Below are positions 46,667 to 57,309 of a DNA stretch of 64,000 bases, piece by piece. The stretch covers positions 2,232,001 through 2,296,000 of the forward strand of contig CP073041.1 of NCBI GenBank assembly GCA_025370055.1. Reading direction: 5' to 3'. The position numbers and the translations under genes were made by a program. Under the pieces are notes generated by a model, which searched no databases, had not been told where the DNA came from, and saw only the letters and a list, made by a program, of their open reading frames with translations. The stretch is from Woronichinia naegeliana WA131. GTDB lineage: Bacteria > Cyanobacteriota > Cyanobacteriia > Cyanobacteriales > Microcystaceae. The stretch's first letter is position 1; each line of letters begins with the position of its first letter.

Positions 46667-47081
46667 TACGATTACTCTCTTTGACAAAATCCGATGGACT
46701 TAAAATTGGCAATATTTCACGATAAAGATGAAGAATTAATAAATCTTGATCTCCTGTAATTAAGACACTTGCTAAACCATTAATTGCTACATCTAAGTAT
46801 TTGTTATCCTTTGTATCTCGACAATCATTGATTAACTCCAAAATCGAGACTAACTCGGCGGCAGCCCTAAATTCTGCTAAAAATCTTTGACGACGTACTA
46901 AAGAAAGATAACGATCAAATTTAGGACGAAATATTACATTTTCGCACTCAGTGAAAGTTTCAATCGAAATTAATAAGATGCCAGTGTCAAGAGCTTTTTG
47001 ATAAGCTAAATTAGCAGTAAAATTAGGAGATAAAACAGCACTAGCTAAGACATTAGCATCCAAAACATAGCGATTAAGCAT
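46656..47081 (-). CDS. PIN-domain toxin with intact active site
   Basis: About 141 aa. VLDANVLASAVLSP (Asp), ETFTECENV (Glu), DTKDNKYLDVA (Asp) and LITGDQDLL (Asp) are all present. ATG 47081 overlaps the end of the original antitoxin gene (ATGCTTAA, antitoxin TAA at 47074-47076). A GTG at 47084 could add one residue. Its antitoxin is now split from it by an ISKra4 element. Confidence 0.83.
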   Translation of the reverse strand: MLNRYVLDANVLASAVLSPNFTANLAYQKALDTGILLISIETFTECENVIFRPKFDRYLSLVRRQRFLAEFRAAAELVSILELINDCRDTKDNKYLDVAINGLASVLITGDQDLLILHLYREILPILSPSDFVKESNRSLG

Positions 47082-47114
47082 CACTGTTAAGTATCTCGTC
47101 TAATAGTTCTGATG

Positions 47115-48326
47115 GGGTGCATCCCACTTAAGATAATACATTGACACTCAAAAGAGGAGACTTAAGATAATACATTGACACTCAAAAGAGGAGAGTGATT
47201 GAGATAAGCACATCGTAGCCGAAGAATACGAGAAACATTATGAAGATGCCAACGTGCTCCCGACAATTTAACCCTAGCTCCCACCTGTTTAATCTTAGAC
47301 TCCACATCACCAGAACCAATCACAATACCAAGCTGTTGATAGTATTGGTAATCAGGGATACGCTGATAATGCTTCGTCAAATAGGCTTGAAAATTCTTTG
47401 CCCTCTTGCTTTTGACTCCATCAAACGCATCTATTGCCTTGTTCACAAAACCCCGCCACAGTAAATGCTCCACTGCTTCTAGCCGTTTGAGAGAGCCACC
47501 CACTTTGAACAGATTCTCCTTGAGATGATACCAATCCAACACCTCTCGTCGTATCAGCCACGATTGAGTGGCGAAACTCTCTACCGCATTCCAGATTCCG
47601 GGATGACCATCTCCCAAAAAGGTCACTATTGGGGACAAAGGTTGAACATTGCTCCAATTCTTTAAGCCCTCTGGGTCTTGGAAAAAGGCTTCACAGACAT
47701 TGCCATGAAGACTCACCAGTTTATAATCTCGCCACTGTCCCCCTTCCTTCTCCTCGCCCCGCAGACAAATCTTTCCCCCATCTATACTGACCCCCGCACT
47801 CTCTGACTGAGCTTGAGCTAAGGGCAGTTCTGTCCGTTCTACCAAGCGATGTAAACTGCTATGTCCTACTTTTATCCCCATCAACTCCTCTATATCTTCT
47901 TCTGCTTGTTGGTAGGATGTTTTCGCACTGGCTCTTAGACAGCATTTCTCTAAACCTGGACTTAAGACGATTTTTGGCGACACCTTTAGTTTTCTGGCTT
48001 GTTTTTGGCTTATTTCCACTTCTCCGACTAGGGTTTTGATTTTTCGCTTGTTTCCAGACCGTTTTTTTCCCCCTTCTGAAAAAAAAACTCCCCCATTGTT
48101 GGCCCCACAATTTCTAACATCTGGGTTCTGACTTCTACTTCGATGCTTCCAAAGTCCTTCTGTTTCTCTGGTTCCGTATATTTGCGCAAGATACGGGCTG
48201 ATTCGGTGAGATGCTGTTTTAACAGTGCTTTTTCTTCTGGGGGAATCGGTAACATACTTTTTTCGCTCATCAGTTTTTTTCCATTTTACCCCAGATTCTA
48301 TGTACTACTTTATCCGGGATGTACCC
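47115..48326 (-). mobile_element. ISKra4-family element 3
   Basis: 1212 bp, nearly identical to element 2 except for a 34-bp tandem duplication just inside its GGGTGCATCCC end (two copies of CTTAAGATAATACATTGACA... at about 47126 and 47161). Perfect 9-bp target duplication GTTCTGATG at 47106-47114 and 48327-48335. Confidence 0.93.
47162..48270 (-). CDS. ISKra4-family transposase (frameshift-fused)
   Basis: Same A/B structure as element 2: ORF A from ATG 48270, slippery A-AAA-AAC at about 48062-48068, ORF B to 47162. It reads GDGHPGIWN where element 2 has GDGHPAIWN. Confidence 0.85.
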
Positions 48327-48546
48327 GTTCTGATGTTAGTCCATTTGCCTGAGCTTCCGCCCCTAAATCCGCCGATATTTTTTTTAAACGAAGATTTTTT
48401 ATCCTTACCAAATCCTCATAATCATTCATCGAAATAATAGCCACATAATTGCGGTCATGTTCCTTAACAAGAATAGGTTCTTGCTGGGCAGTAGCCATAA
48501 TGTAAGCAAAATCTTCCTTGACTTCTGAAACTGAAACTTGTCGCAT
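48310..48546 (-). pseudogene. Phd/YefM antitoxin, C-terminus replaced by ISKra4
   Basis: The N-terminal DNA-binding part (MRQVSVSEVKEDFAYIMATA then QQEPILVKEHDRNYVAII) is intact. After GLTSE the frame runs into the IS (RVHPG, stop). The original end is still readable across the IS: ELLDEILNSDA then TAA at 47074, giving 83 residues in frame when the IS and one target copy are removed. The lost tail is where such antitoxins contact their toxin. Confidence 0.88.
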
Positions 48547-48856
48547 TTTGTTTGAGATATAAATGCGGTTACTGTAACATACTCCATAGTGCGATCGCTA
48601 GGTTGTAGCCGATCGCGTCAGGGCGAACGCATCAAAATTCTAGACCCTTTATTTGACAAGTCTTTTAGCATTTCATAAAAAATCAATAATGATTGCTGAA
48701 ACCTTTACCTAGCCTATCGTTCAAAAATAAGATGCGTTTGCCCTGCTTGTAGTGCGATCACAGTTTCGTTATTTGTAATTGAATAGTGGCGATCGCTGAC
48801 ATCAATTTTTAATTCCAATGCGATCGCCTGCCTTTGATAACTAAAATCTTATTCCT
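48547..48856. other. Intergenic region rich in HIP1 sites
   Basis: 310 bases with about five GCGATCGC or one-off copies and no credible gene. It holds the presumed promoter of the Phd-type antitoxin. Confidence 0.5.
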
Positions 48857-49393
48857 TTACTCCTCATTTTCGATTTTTGCCATTGCATCAAAATGGTCTT
48901 GTGCAAATCGTTCCTTAAGTTCGGAAAAAGAAGAAATCATCTCTACTCTTGGCATTTCTTTCTTACCAAATAATTGTTTTTCATTAAAAAACACAATAGC
49001 ATAAGTTTCGTCATCATCAAGATCAAATTGAATGATTATATCTCGACTATCTTCTCGTCGGCAAGATGGGAAAACCTTCTTTTTATAAAGTGGATGACCT
49101 GGCCCAATCTGCTTTTGAAGATATTCGATATAATGATCGGCTGCCTCAAGAGGTAACATCGTCCAAGGCCACTCAACCTTAAGCGTTAATTCCTCTTTTC
49201 TTTTCTTCACAAATATCTTGGCTGCTTCAAAAGCGGCTTCGGGATCGGCGTAACCAGAATGATCACTTTCTTCATCGCCCCCATAGACAGAGCGACATTG
49301 AAACCAATATTCCCCATCGCCTTCAAGAACTTCAAGAAGGTAATCTTGATATATGCCTTGTTTGAGAATAATATTTTCATGGAAGTCTTGCAT
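48857..49393 (-). CDS. Hypothetical protein, acidic, 178 aa
   Basis: No family recognised. The first half is beta-rich (YLLEVLEGDGEYWFQCRSVYGG) with AAFEAAKIFVKKRKEEL. The second half has FDLDDDETYAIVFF and an acidic helical end. Soluble. Standing alone between TA modules. Confidence 0.6.
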   Translation of the reverse strand: MQDFHENIILKQGIYQDYLLEVLEGDGEYWFQCRSVYGGDEESDHSGYADPEAAFEAAKIFVKKRKEELTLKVEWPWTMLPLEAADHYIEYLQKQIGPGHPLYKKKVFPSCRREDSRDIIIQFDLDDDETYAIVFFNEKQLFGKKEMPRVEMISSFSELKERFAQDHFDAMAKIENEE

Positions 49394-49468
49394 AGGTCAG
49401 AAGTCAATTTAGCTAGAGTCAATGACAATATTATATTAGACTGTTGCGAATACAGATTCTTTTTTGAG

Positions 49469-49705
49469 TTATTCTGCAACACGAGACTTTAGCCAATTAT
49501 CTAGTTCAGCAACATTGTCAAAATCTAGCAAGGCTTCCCCCAAATCCTCTAACTGCTCCAGAGAAAGTTGATTAATTGCTTGAATACAACGGCTGCCCAT
49601 CGCCCCAAACCGCTTTGATAAAAGACTCAACAGTAATTGTGTCTCTCCTTCCTGCTTTGCCTCTTGATAGACTCGCGTTTGTTTGATGTCTGTTAATAAA
49701 AACAT
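49469..49705 (-). CDS. DUF4351 fragment of an Rpn-family protein
   Basis: 78 aa. LLSLLSKRFGAMGSRCIQAI then NQLSLEQLEDLGEALLDF is the DUF4351 domain normally found at the C-terminus of Rpn/PD-(D/E)XK transposase-like nucleases. The nuclease domain is absent, so this is probably the remaining end of a longer gene. Confidence 0.65.
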   Translation of the reverse strand: MFLLTDIKQTRVYQEAKQEGETQLLLSLLSKRFGAMGSRCIQAINQLSLEQLEDLGEALLDFDNVAELDNWLKSRVAE

Positions 49706-49821
49706 AGACTGAATCTCCTCTTAGCTTAATTGATCGCTGATATTAATTTTCAATTCCAATGCGATCGCACTCCCTCTGCGTTTACAGTATAATCCATCTA
49801 TTGTCTAATTGTTTAAAGTTT

Positions 49822-50523
49822 ATGGAAAATCCTGTTATTCGCAGAATTCAATCCTATCAAGGCAGTAACGAAGCTCTTGTGTTTTTTAATGGGTATCAAA
49901 TGAAAGATCATGATAAGGCCCAATTATGGTGTCATTATTTGCGTAAGGCTGGATGGCAAGGAGCCATTTATCAGTTTTGGTGGGATTCGAGTAGTTCCTT
50001 CGGTAGAAAATATAAAATGTCACCATTAGGAAACATCCCTATTGTTAATGAATTAGTTCATAGCTATCCTCATTGGCAATTGGTTTTAAAACGAGCAAAA
50101 ATTACAGGTCTTCACCATTTTCCTCAAATTTTATCAGAACTACCTGAGTTAAGCATTTCTTTCATTGGCTATTCTTTGGGGTGTCGCGTTATTTACTATG
50201 GGTTGCAATCTTCAAAATTTAGTTTAATTCAAAGCCAAGTAAAGAATGTTATTTTATTAGCTGGAGCGATTAGAGTTATTGGTTGGGAAAATTCGGCAGA
50301 GAAAATAAGTGGTAAAATTTTTAATTGTTATAATGAACAAGACAGTATTTTAAATAACGAATTTAGACATTGGGGCTTTTATGAACACAAGCCTTGTGGT
50401 ATTATTCCTATTAGGTCTAAGCACAAAAAAATAATCAACTTAAATATAACAAAATTAATTAATAGCGATTCTCATAATTTAGAAAAATATCTCAAAAACT
50501 TATCTAAATTACACCTTTTTTGA
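49822..50523 (+). CDS. DUF726-like alpha/beta hydrolase
   Basis: 233 aa from ATG 49822; in-frame readings further upstream lack a ribosome-binding site. The nucleophile elbow GYSLG has Ser118; an N-terminal FFNGYQMKD oxyanion loop precedes it. The C-terminal YNEQDSILNN may supply the acid and a late DSHNLEKY the His. Substrate unknown. Confidence 0.65.
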   Translation: MENPVIRRIQSYQGSNEALVFFNGYQMKDHDKAQLWCHYLRKAGWQGAIYQFWWDSSSSFGRKYKMSPLGNIPIVNELVHSYPHWQLVLKRAKITGLHHFPQILSELPELSISFIGYSLGCRVIYYGLQSSKFSLIQSQVKNVILLAGAIRVIGWENSAEKISGKIFNCYNEQDSILNNEFRHWGFYEHKPCGIIPIRSKHKKIINLNITKLINSDSHNLEKYLKNLSKLHLF

Positions 50524-50665
50524 GTGAGTAAATACATGGTTTACAGTGATCAATATTTTTCCTGTGGAATCATTATTACCTTTCTACCATCCCAAAAGTT
50601 AATAAACCTAGATATGGAAAGAAGGGCGATCGCTTTCATAGACCGTTGGCATCACCGTTATTACT

Positions 50666-50890
50666 TCAAGCGGCATAACGAAGAATCTCAACCTCAGCCC
50701 CTTTATTAACAGCTTCTTCTGCGCGATTTAATACATATTCTGTAACGGATTCACTTAGATAATATTCTCCACAATTCTCACAAATATCCGCAGGAACTCG
50801 CTTTAAGACAATCAAACAATCATCCCTTTCCAAGGTAACAGAGACCAAACCTGGCTTTGTTTTTCCATGTTTACAAATTACACATTCCAT
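50666..50890 (-). CDS. YgiT/MqsA-type zinc-finger antitoxin
   Basis: 74 aa with two CxxC pairs (CVICKHG and CENCGEYY) as in the MqsA N-terminal zinc domain, then a short helix. It follows a DUF4258 gene by five bases. Antitoxin role is by family pairing. Confidence 0.82.
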   Translation of the reverse strand: MECVICKHGKTKPGLVSVTLERDDCLIVLKRVPADICENCGEYYLSESVTEYVLNRAEEAVNKGAEVEILRYAA

Positions 50891-50895
50891 CAGAC

Positions 50896-51177
50896 TTACC
50901 TACGCTTTCTAAAATTATCTATCCATAATTGCGGATCAGGAATATAGGCTGTTACAACATAGCCTGTATCATTCTTTTGATCATAGGAAAACACAACATG
51001 AATCGGTTTATTCTTGACAAAATCTAAAATTAAATAGCTAGAAAAGGGAGTATCATCAGGTTTTTCTTCGATAACTTCCCCGTAATTAATTGCAGTCTTG
51101 ACATCCTCCTTACTAATTCTTCTAAAAAACATTTGTTGAATAGCATGACTAGAGAAAACCAATTTTTGACAATTCAA
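50896..51177 (-). CDS. DUF4258 protein (putative toxin)
   Basis: 93 aa. FSSHAIQQMFFRRISKEDVKTAINYGEVIEE then VVFSYDQKNDTGYVVTAY is the standard DUF4258 pattern, related to RelE-like toxins. First gene of the pair with the zinc-finger antitoxin. Confidence 0.82.
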   Translation of the reverse strand: MNCQKLVFSSHAIQQMFFRRISKEDVKTAINYGEVIEEKPDDTPFSSYLILDFVKNKPIHVVFSYDQKNDTGYVVTAYIPDPQLWIDNFRKRR

Positions 51178-51442
51178 TATTGCGGCTCCTCAGACATTAC
51201 AATAAGATTAATAAAAAATATTTATTAGTCTAATTATATCCTAACGAGAAGAAGTATTCGCAATTTCTCAAAAATTTTTCACTGTAGGTTTAATACTACT
51301 CGATCGTTCTTGTTTATGTTAATCTCACCCCAAAAGTCAATAAACCTAGATATGGGAAAGAAGCGCGATCGCCCCCGATCATCTCTAGAGCCTATACAAT
51401 GGTTGGGATCAAAATTGCAGTCACCTTGTAGGGATACCGTTT

Positions 51443-54400
51443 ATGCCACGCCGCAACGACTTAAAGAAAATCTTGATTTTAGGAGCAGGGCCGATCGTCA
51501 TCGGTCAAGCCTGTGAATTTGACTACTCTGGAACCCAAGCCTGTAAAGCCCTGAAAGAGGAAGGCTATGAAGTGGTCTTAATCAACTCTAATCCAGCTTC
51601 GATTATGACTGACCCAGAGTTGGCCCATCGCACCTATATTGAGCCGTTGTTGCCTGAAATTGTGGAAAAGGTGATCGAAAAGGAACGTCCTGACGCGTTG
51701 TTGCCGACGATGGGGGGACAAACCGCGTTAAACCTAGCTGTTACTCTGGCAAAAACAGGGGTATTAGAAAAGTACGGTGTGGAGTTGATCGGGGCCAAAT
51801 TGGCGGCGATCGAGATGGGGGAAGATCGGGAATTATTTAAGGAAGCAATGGCTCGGATCGGCGTTCCAGTCTGTCCTTCGGGCATTGCCACCAGTTTGGA
51901 AGATGCGCGACGGGTTGCTCACGAAATTGGCTCCTATCCTCTGATTATTCGACCTGCTTTTACCCTGGCTGGTACAGGGGGCGGTATTGCCTACAACCAG
52001 GAAGAGTACGAAGAAATGGCGGCCTACGGTTTAGAACAGTCGCCCACCACTCAGATTCTGGTGGAAAAATCCCTTTTGGGTTGGAAGGAGTACGAGTTAG
52101 AAGTAATGCGAGATTTGGCGGATAACGTGGTGATTATCTGTTCCATTGAAAACTTTGATCCGATGGGAGTACATACAGGGGATTCGATTACCGTTGCTCC
52201 AGCCCAAACTCTGACAGATAAAGAATATCAACGTTTGCGCGATTATTCGATGGCAATTATCCGAGAAATTGGGGTAGAAACGGGGGGGTCTAATATTCAA
52301 TTTTCGGTCAATCCTGCTAATGGAGATGTGATTGTTATTGAAATGAATCCGCGTGTTTCTCGGTCTTCGGCTTTAGCTTCTAAGGCAACGGGTTTTCCGA
52401 TCGCCAAATTTGCGGCTAAGTTAGCGGTGGGTTATACGTTGAATGAAATTTCTAATGATATTACCAAGAAAACCCCAGCTTCGTTTGAGCCAACCATTGA
52501 TTATGTGGTCACAAAAATTCCTCGTTTTACCTTCGAGAAATTCCCAGGTTCAGAACCGATTTTAACTACGCAAATGAAATCTGTTGGGGAAGCGATGGCC
52601 ATCGGTCGTACTTTCCAAGAATCTTTCCAAAAAGCACTGCGATCGCTGGAAACAGGACGGGCGGGTTTTGGTTGCGATAAAAATGAAACTTTGCCGACCA
52701 TTCCCCATGTTCGTTCCCAATTGCGGACTCCTAATCCCGATCGCGTTTTTGCCATTTATCAGGCTTTTAAATTAGGATTAACGGCGGAAGAAATCCACGA
52801 ATTAACTGCGATTGATCTCTGGTTTTTAGACAAATTACAGGAACTCGTTGAAACAGAAAAAGAGATTAAAAAACAACCGCTCAAGGCGATTACTGCTGAT
52901 CAAATGCGAGGTATTAAACAACAGGGATTCAGCGATCGCCAAATTGCCTTTGCTACGAAAACAACGGAAGATGAAGTTCGCACCCATCGTAAAGGTTTGG
53001 GGATTATTCCCGTTTATAAAGTGGTGGATACCTGCGCGGCAGAATTTGAAGCCTTTACCCCCTATTATTACTCCACTTACGAACCCGATGAAACGGAAAT
53101 TTTGCCCTGTGATAAACCCAAAGTAATGATTCTCGGTGGCGGGCCAAACCGTATTGGTCAGGGGATCGAATTTGACTATTGTTGTTGTCATGCGGCTTTT
53201 TCTTTGAGTGATGCGGGCTATGAAACAATCATGGTTAATTCCAATCCTGAAACCGTTTCTACTGACTACGACACCAGCGATCGCCTTTATTTTGAACCGC
53301 TTACGAAAGAAGATGTTTTAAACATTATGGAAGCGGAAAATCCCGTCGGGGTAATTGTGCAGTTTGGTGGTCAAACGCCGTTAAAACTAGCGGTTCCGTT
53401 ACAGAAATACTTAAACAGTCCTAACTGTCCCGTACAGACTAAAATTTGGGGAACTTCTCCCGATTCCATTGATACTGCCGAAGACCGCGAACGTTTCGAG
53501 AAAATTCTGCACAAGTTAGATATTAACCAGCCGCCTAACGGTATTGCCCGTGATTATGAAGAGTCCCGCGTCGTAGCCAATCGGATTAGTTATCCTGTAG
53601 TGGTACGGCCTTCCTATGTATTAGGTGGTCGGGCGATGGAGATTGTTTATTCCGATGAAGAGTTGGAACGCTACATGACCTATGCAGTACAGATTGAACC
53701 CGATCACCCCATTCTGATTGATAAGTTTCTCGAAAATGCGATCGAGGTAGATGTGGATTCGCTCACCGACCATACAGGCAAAGTTGTCATCGGCAGCATT
53801 ATGGAACACATCGAGGAGGCGGGTATTCACTCTGGGGATTCAGCCTGTTCTATTCCCTATACCAGTCTTTCGGAACCCGTTTTAGCCACCATTCGCCAAT
53901 GGACAGAGCAGTTAGCCAAGGCTCTTAACGTTATCGGTTTAATGAATATTCAGTACGCTGTACAGGGTGAGCAGGTTTATATTCTGGAAGCGAATCCTCG
54001 TGCCTCCCGTACTGTTCCCTACGTTTCCAAAGCCACAGGACGACCTTTAGCGAAAATTGCTTCGTTAGTAATGTCGGGCAAAACGTTAACTGAATTGGGT
54101 ATTACCGAGGAATTAATTCCCAAGCACGTTGCGGTCAAAGAAGCGGTTTTACCCTTTGCTAAGTTCCCTGGTGCGGATACGTTGCTTGGCCCTGAAATGC
54201 GTTCTACGGGGGAAGTAATGGGTATTGATAGTGATTTTGGAAAAGCCTTTGCCAAAGCAGAATTAGCGGCAGGAGTTGATCTGGCTACTTCGGGAACAGT
54301 CTTTATTTCTATGAGCGATCGCACTAAGCAAGCGTCAGTGACCGTAGTTAAAGATTTAATGGGTTTAGGCTTTAAGGTGGTGGCTACGGCGGGAACCCAA

Positions 54401-54685
54401 AAAGTGCTTAAGGAGAATGGTATTGAGGGGGTAGAAGTGGTCTTAAAACTCCATGAAGGTCGTCCCCATGTGATTGATTGGATCAAGAATAATTGGATTC
54501 AATTTATTATTAATACGCCGAGTGGGGAGGAGTCCCAATTAGATGGGCGCACCATTCGTCGGGCGGCTTTGGATTATAAGTTACCGATTATCACAACCTT
54601 AGCAGGGGCGCGGGCAACGGTAGCCGCGATTCGCAGTTTACAGGAGCATCCTTTGGAGGTGAAGGCTTTACAGGATTATTTGTAG
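51443..54685 (+). CDS. carB: Carbamoyl-phosphate synthase large subunit
   Basis: 1080 aa, full length. Makes carbamoyl phosphate for arginine and pyrimidine synthesis with CarA. Two ATP-grasp halves: the first begins [22 protein letters not shown], the second [21 protein letters not shown] (about residue 555). The C-terminal MGS-like allosteric domain (about 945-1080) carries [28 protein letters not shown] precedes the ATG. Confidence 0.98.
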   Translation: MPRRNDLKKILILGAGPIVIGQACEFDYSGTQACKALKEEGYEVVLINSNPASIMTDPELAHRTYIEPLLPEIVEKVIEKERPDALLPTMGGQTALNLAVTLAKTGVLEKYGVELIGAKLAAIEMGEDRELFKEAMARIGVPVCPSGIATSLEDARRVAHEIGSYPLIIRPAFTLAGTGGGIAYNQEEYEEMAAYGLEQSPTTQILVEKSLLGWKEYELEVMRDLADNVVIICSIENFDPMGVHTGDSITVAPAQTLTDKEYQRLRDYSMAIIREIGVETGGSNIQFSVNPANGDVIVIEMNPRVSRSSALASKATGFPIAKFAAKLAVGYTLNEISNDITKKTPASFEPTIDYVVTKIPRFTFEKFPGSEPILTTQMKSVGEAMAIGRTFQESFQKALRSLETGRAGFGCDKNETLPTIPHVRSQLRTPNPDRVFAIYQAFKLGLTAEEIHELTAIDLWFLDKLQELVETEKEIKKQPLKAITADQMRGIKQQGFSDRQIAFATKTTEDEVRTHRKGLGIIPVYKVVDTCAAEFEAFTPYYYSTYEPDETEILPCDKPKVMILGGGPNRIGQGIEFDYCCCHAAFSLSDAGYETIMVNSNPETVSTDYDTSDRLYFEPLTKEDVLNIMEAENPVGVIVQFGGQTPLKLAVPLQKYLNSPNCPVQTKIWGTSPDSIDTAEDRERFEKILHKLDINQPPNGIARDYEESRVVANRISYPVVVRPSYVLGGRAMEIVYSDEELERYMTYAVQIEPDHPILIDKFLENAIEVDVDSLTDHTGKVVIGSIMEHIEEAGIHSGDSACSIPYTSLSEPVLATIRQWTEQLAKALNVIGLMNIQYAVQGEQVYILEANPRASRTVPYVSKATGRPLAKIASLVMSGKTLTELGITEELIPKHVAVKEAVLPFAKFPGADTLLGPEMRSTGEVMGIDSDFGKAFAKAELAAGVDLATSGTVFISMSDRTKQASVTVVKDLMGLGFKVVATAGTQKVLKENGIEGVEVVLKLHEGRPHVIDWIKNNWIQFIINTPSGEESQLDGRTIRRAALDYKLPIITTLAGARATVAAIRSLQEHPLEVKALQDYL

Positions 54686-54932
54686 AGTTGTGTTATGACT
54701 GGGATGGGTTAAACTTCAGGTTTAGCCTGTCTCATCGCTTACCTCTCTTTTGTCAGTCTCGGATATTTTGACGAAATCACAACGTTCTAGCCAACGAGAG
54801 ATCAAGGTTTTAACCCAGTTTGACAGAAGAGAGTTACACTTAAGGTTATACGGAGTTTTCGTTGACTCTTTTGAAGCTGAACTCATTTTGTCAACTTTGC
54901 GTTAGGCAAATTGGGAGAATCTTCAAAAAAAC

Positions 54933-54970
54933 GGGCGAGTAGTTGGCTTTGTTTGACTATTGGCTCGCCC
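54933..54970. terminator. Inverted repeat GGGCGAG...CTCGCCC
   Basis: Seven-base G/C arms around a 24-base loop, about 250 bases after carB, without a U-run. A weak terminator or the foot of a structured RNA. Confidence 0.3.
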
Positions 54971-55043
54971 ACTCAGTTCTTTTGCGATGGTTTAGTTTGG
55001 CATGGTTAAAGACTCCTTTAAGAAGTACAGCTCCTTATTATAC

Positions 55044-55305
55044 CAGCAATTCCAAATTCAAACGGGAACATAGAATACAAATATGACTCATTTTTATGTA
55101 AACAAGAGATATTAAGCTAATTTCTGAGGTTTTTGGCATTCCCTCCTCGAATCTTAGTCTCTTAGAGAGTCAGTAACCTGAAAACAAACTTGATTAATCA
55201 CTAAATAAAGCATTACGTTGATTCCGCACATTGGGATGAACCCCCGTTCCAGCAAGCATTTCAGGCTTTTGTATCTTTAGCTATATTCTGAATTTGGAAT
55301 TGCTG
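55044..55305. mobile_element. 262-bp MITE-like unit
   Basis: Perfect 17-bp inverted ends CAGCAATTCCAAATTCA. Flanks TTATTATAC (55035-55043) and TTATTATTC (55306-55314) form a 9-bp duplication with one mismatch. No coding capacity, and unrelated to the 212-bp MITE. Confidence 0.7.
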
Positions 55306-56032
55306 TTATTATTCACTCTAATCAGCTAAGAGTTGGGAGTTCGTCGAACATTCTTATTGTTTAAATAAAAAATCTCTTCACTAAAAATACACGAAGGTTC
55401 TAATGAGAAATAAGACAGTTATCAATGACCAGATGTTAGCGATACAATCTAAAATTTGCTTTCCGTTTGAGAGGATTTTATATCAAAATAAGGTGTGGGA
55501 GAAATCCAGTACTGTTTTAGACTTTGGGTGTGGAAACGCCTCATACACATCCTTACTAGCTCATAAATTTCCAGACAAAAATTTTTACTGCTTTGACGTA
55601 AATAATGAGATGCTCGATAGAGTTGCGTACAGGTACAAAGAGACAGATAATATTCACTTTGTAAATGAAGAGACTCTTCAATCTCTTGAATCTGCTGACT
55701 TTTTGCTGTCTAGATTCGTCATCCATCATTTGAAAGATCGCTCAGTCTTTTATGAGCTTTTGAATCCTGAGACAAGAACGAAACCTAATGGTGTTCTTAT
55801 TATTGATGCTGATGATGAATTTTTCTTGGTCAAAGGTGGGCTTACAAAATTTCTTAAGTCGTTAAATCGCCTTCGTACACAAGATAATCAAGATCGTAAT
55901 ATTAGAGGAAAAATAACGAGAGAGATGTCCGATCTGAAGTATTCTATTTTAGAATCACACCGCATAATGGTGAATAGTGATTTTCCAATGTTAAAGGAGG
56001 CATTCTCTATTTATATGCTACTAACAGCAGAG

Positions 56033-57309
56033 GGCACTGGTATCGTCTAGCTAGAAGCTACAAACGTTGCAATACGAGAGGTTCAAGAAATCAGGCGAAT
56101 TTGGAGTAAGTCCTCCCAAGTTAACCCTTTTTCAATTATACCGAGAGCTACAGCAGGAACTTTTTTCGTCGTAAAATGGCTGCGAACAAAGTTATGAACC
56201 ATCCAGAAAATATCTAGGACTCGCTGTAATCCCACAACAGATTTAGCATAAGTATTTGTACGACGACGAAAGGCGGCTAAATAGCGTCGGATAGCACTAT
56301 TAAATGCCTCAACGTGGTTGGCATGGACGTCCTTTTCTTCTGGTTTTTCTGTTGTCTCTGGATGTTCTGGTTTCGGAGTTTCTACTTTCTTTAGTTTACC
56401 CTCAGAATCTCGACGTTTACTACTCTTATTTTTTAGTCTTACTACAAGACCCTTCGGTAATACTTTGGTGGGACGACCTCGCTTTCCAGTCCTTAATACT
56501 TCGTGACAAATATTAAATAGCAGTTGACTATATCGCTTTTCTCCATCTGTAAATAACTGGAGAGATTCTGCACTCCTTTCAAATAATTCCGCTACCGTCA
56601 TCATTGCTTCTAGAAATAATTTCTGCTCTTTTCGACCACATTTTAAATGCCAAATAAAGCGGCTAGCCCTGTCCATGAGCACGATTGTCCACCCCTCAGA
56701 GGCACTTGCTTCTTTATTTTTTCCAACTTTTGTGTATAGTTCATCCCCTTCTATTACTAATTTAACAAATTCATTCACTAAGGCGTATAAAAATAATGTC
56801 TCTTGTAATCCTGATAATTTCTTTTCCCAATTCAATATTGTTGTTTTCGCGTAGCCGAATGCTCGAGCTGCTGCATTTAATCCTATTCCTTCCATTCTGG
56901 CTTTTAATACTTTTACAATTTCACTTAATGGGGTTTCTAAGCCAGCGATTACGCTACCATAAGTCTCAGCAAAACAAGAACTACATTCTTGACAAATGAA
57001 CATTTTACGTTCCCCGTTACCTTTCGTTTGATAATGAGAATGTATTTTTACGTTTTCACTATAGCAATGAGGACAGTTTTTCTTGAATAAGGCATCCTCT
57101 TTTTCTTGGCACAAGCCAACATCATTCAGGATTTTCATAGAGCTTTTCTTTAATATTGACATTGTTTTCTGTTTCCTTTTTCTTTGATATAATGACAATA
57201 ATAATAGTATAATAAAAACGGGCCGATGTCTAGTCTTAAACTATTTTTCTATTTTCTCAAAGCCTTACACCATAACTTTTTCCAACTTTGATCAGACGAT
57301 ACCAGTTCC
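56033..57309 (-). mobile_element. IS1-like element, copy 2, complete
   Basis: 1277 bp. Inverted ends GGCACTGGTATCGTCT and GGAACTGGTATCGTCT (inverse). Perfect 8-bp target duplication CAGCAGAG at 56025-56032 and 57310-57317. This copy defines the ends of the truncated copy at 24786-25982. Confidence 0.93.
56083..57162 (-). CDS. IS1-like transposase
   Basis: 359 aa from ATG 57162 after AAAGGAAACAG. Zinc ribbon CPHC/CQEC, helix-turn-helix, then EGDELYTKV, LFTDGEKRYSQ and HVEAFNSAIRRYLAAFRRRT as presumed catalytic blocks. The C-terminus GLTWEDLLQIRLIS is the undisturbed version. Family assigned by resemblance to IS1 InsA/InsB. Confidence 0.65.
   Translation of the reverse strand: MSILKKSSMKILNDVGLCQEKEDALFKKNCPHCYSENVKIHSHYQTKGNGERKMFICQECSSCFAETYGSVIAGLETPLSEIVKVLKARMEGIGLNAAARAFGYAKTTILNWEKKLSGLQETLFLYALVNEFVKLVIEGDELYTKVGKNKEASASEGWTIVLMDRASRFIWHLKCGRKEQKLFLEAMMTVAELFERSAESLQLFTDGEKRYSQLLFNICHEVLRTGKRGRPTKVLPKGLVVRLKNKSSKRRDSEGKLKKVETPKPEHPETTEKPEEKDVHANHVEAFNSAIRRYLAAFRRRTNTYAKSVVGLQRVLDIFWMVHNFVRSHFTTKKVPAVALGIIEKGLTWEDLLQIRLIS

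Larger units (their letters stand above)
54686..55402. other. Long intergenic region after carB
   Basis: 717 bases with no credible gene. It holds an inverted repeat at 54933-54970 and a MITE-like unit at 55044-55305, described separately. Confidence 0.6.

Noticed and set aside
50524-50709. 61-codon plus-strand frame after the DUF726-like hydrolase
   Set aside because: Contains a HIP1 site, has no ribosome-binding site and no family pattern, and overlaps the zinc-finger antitoxin on the other strand.
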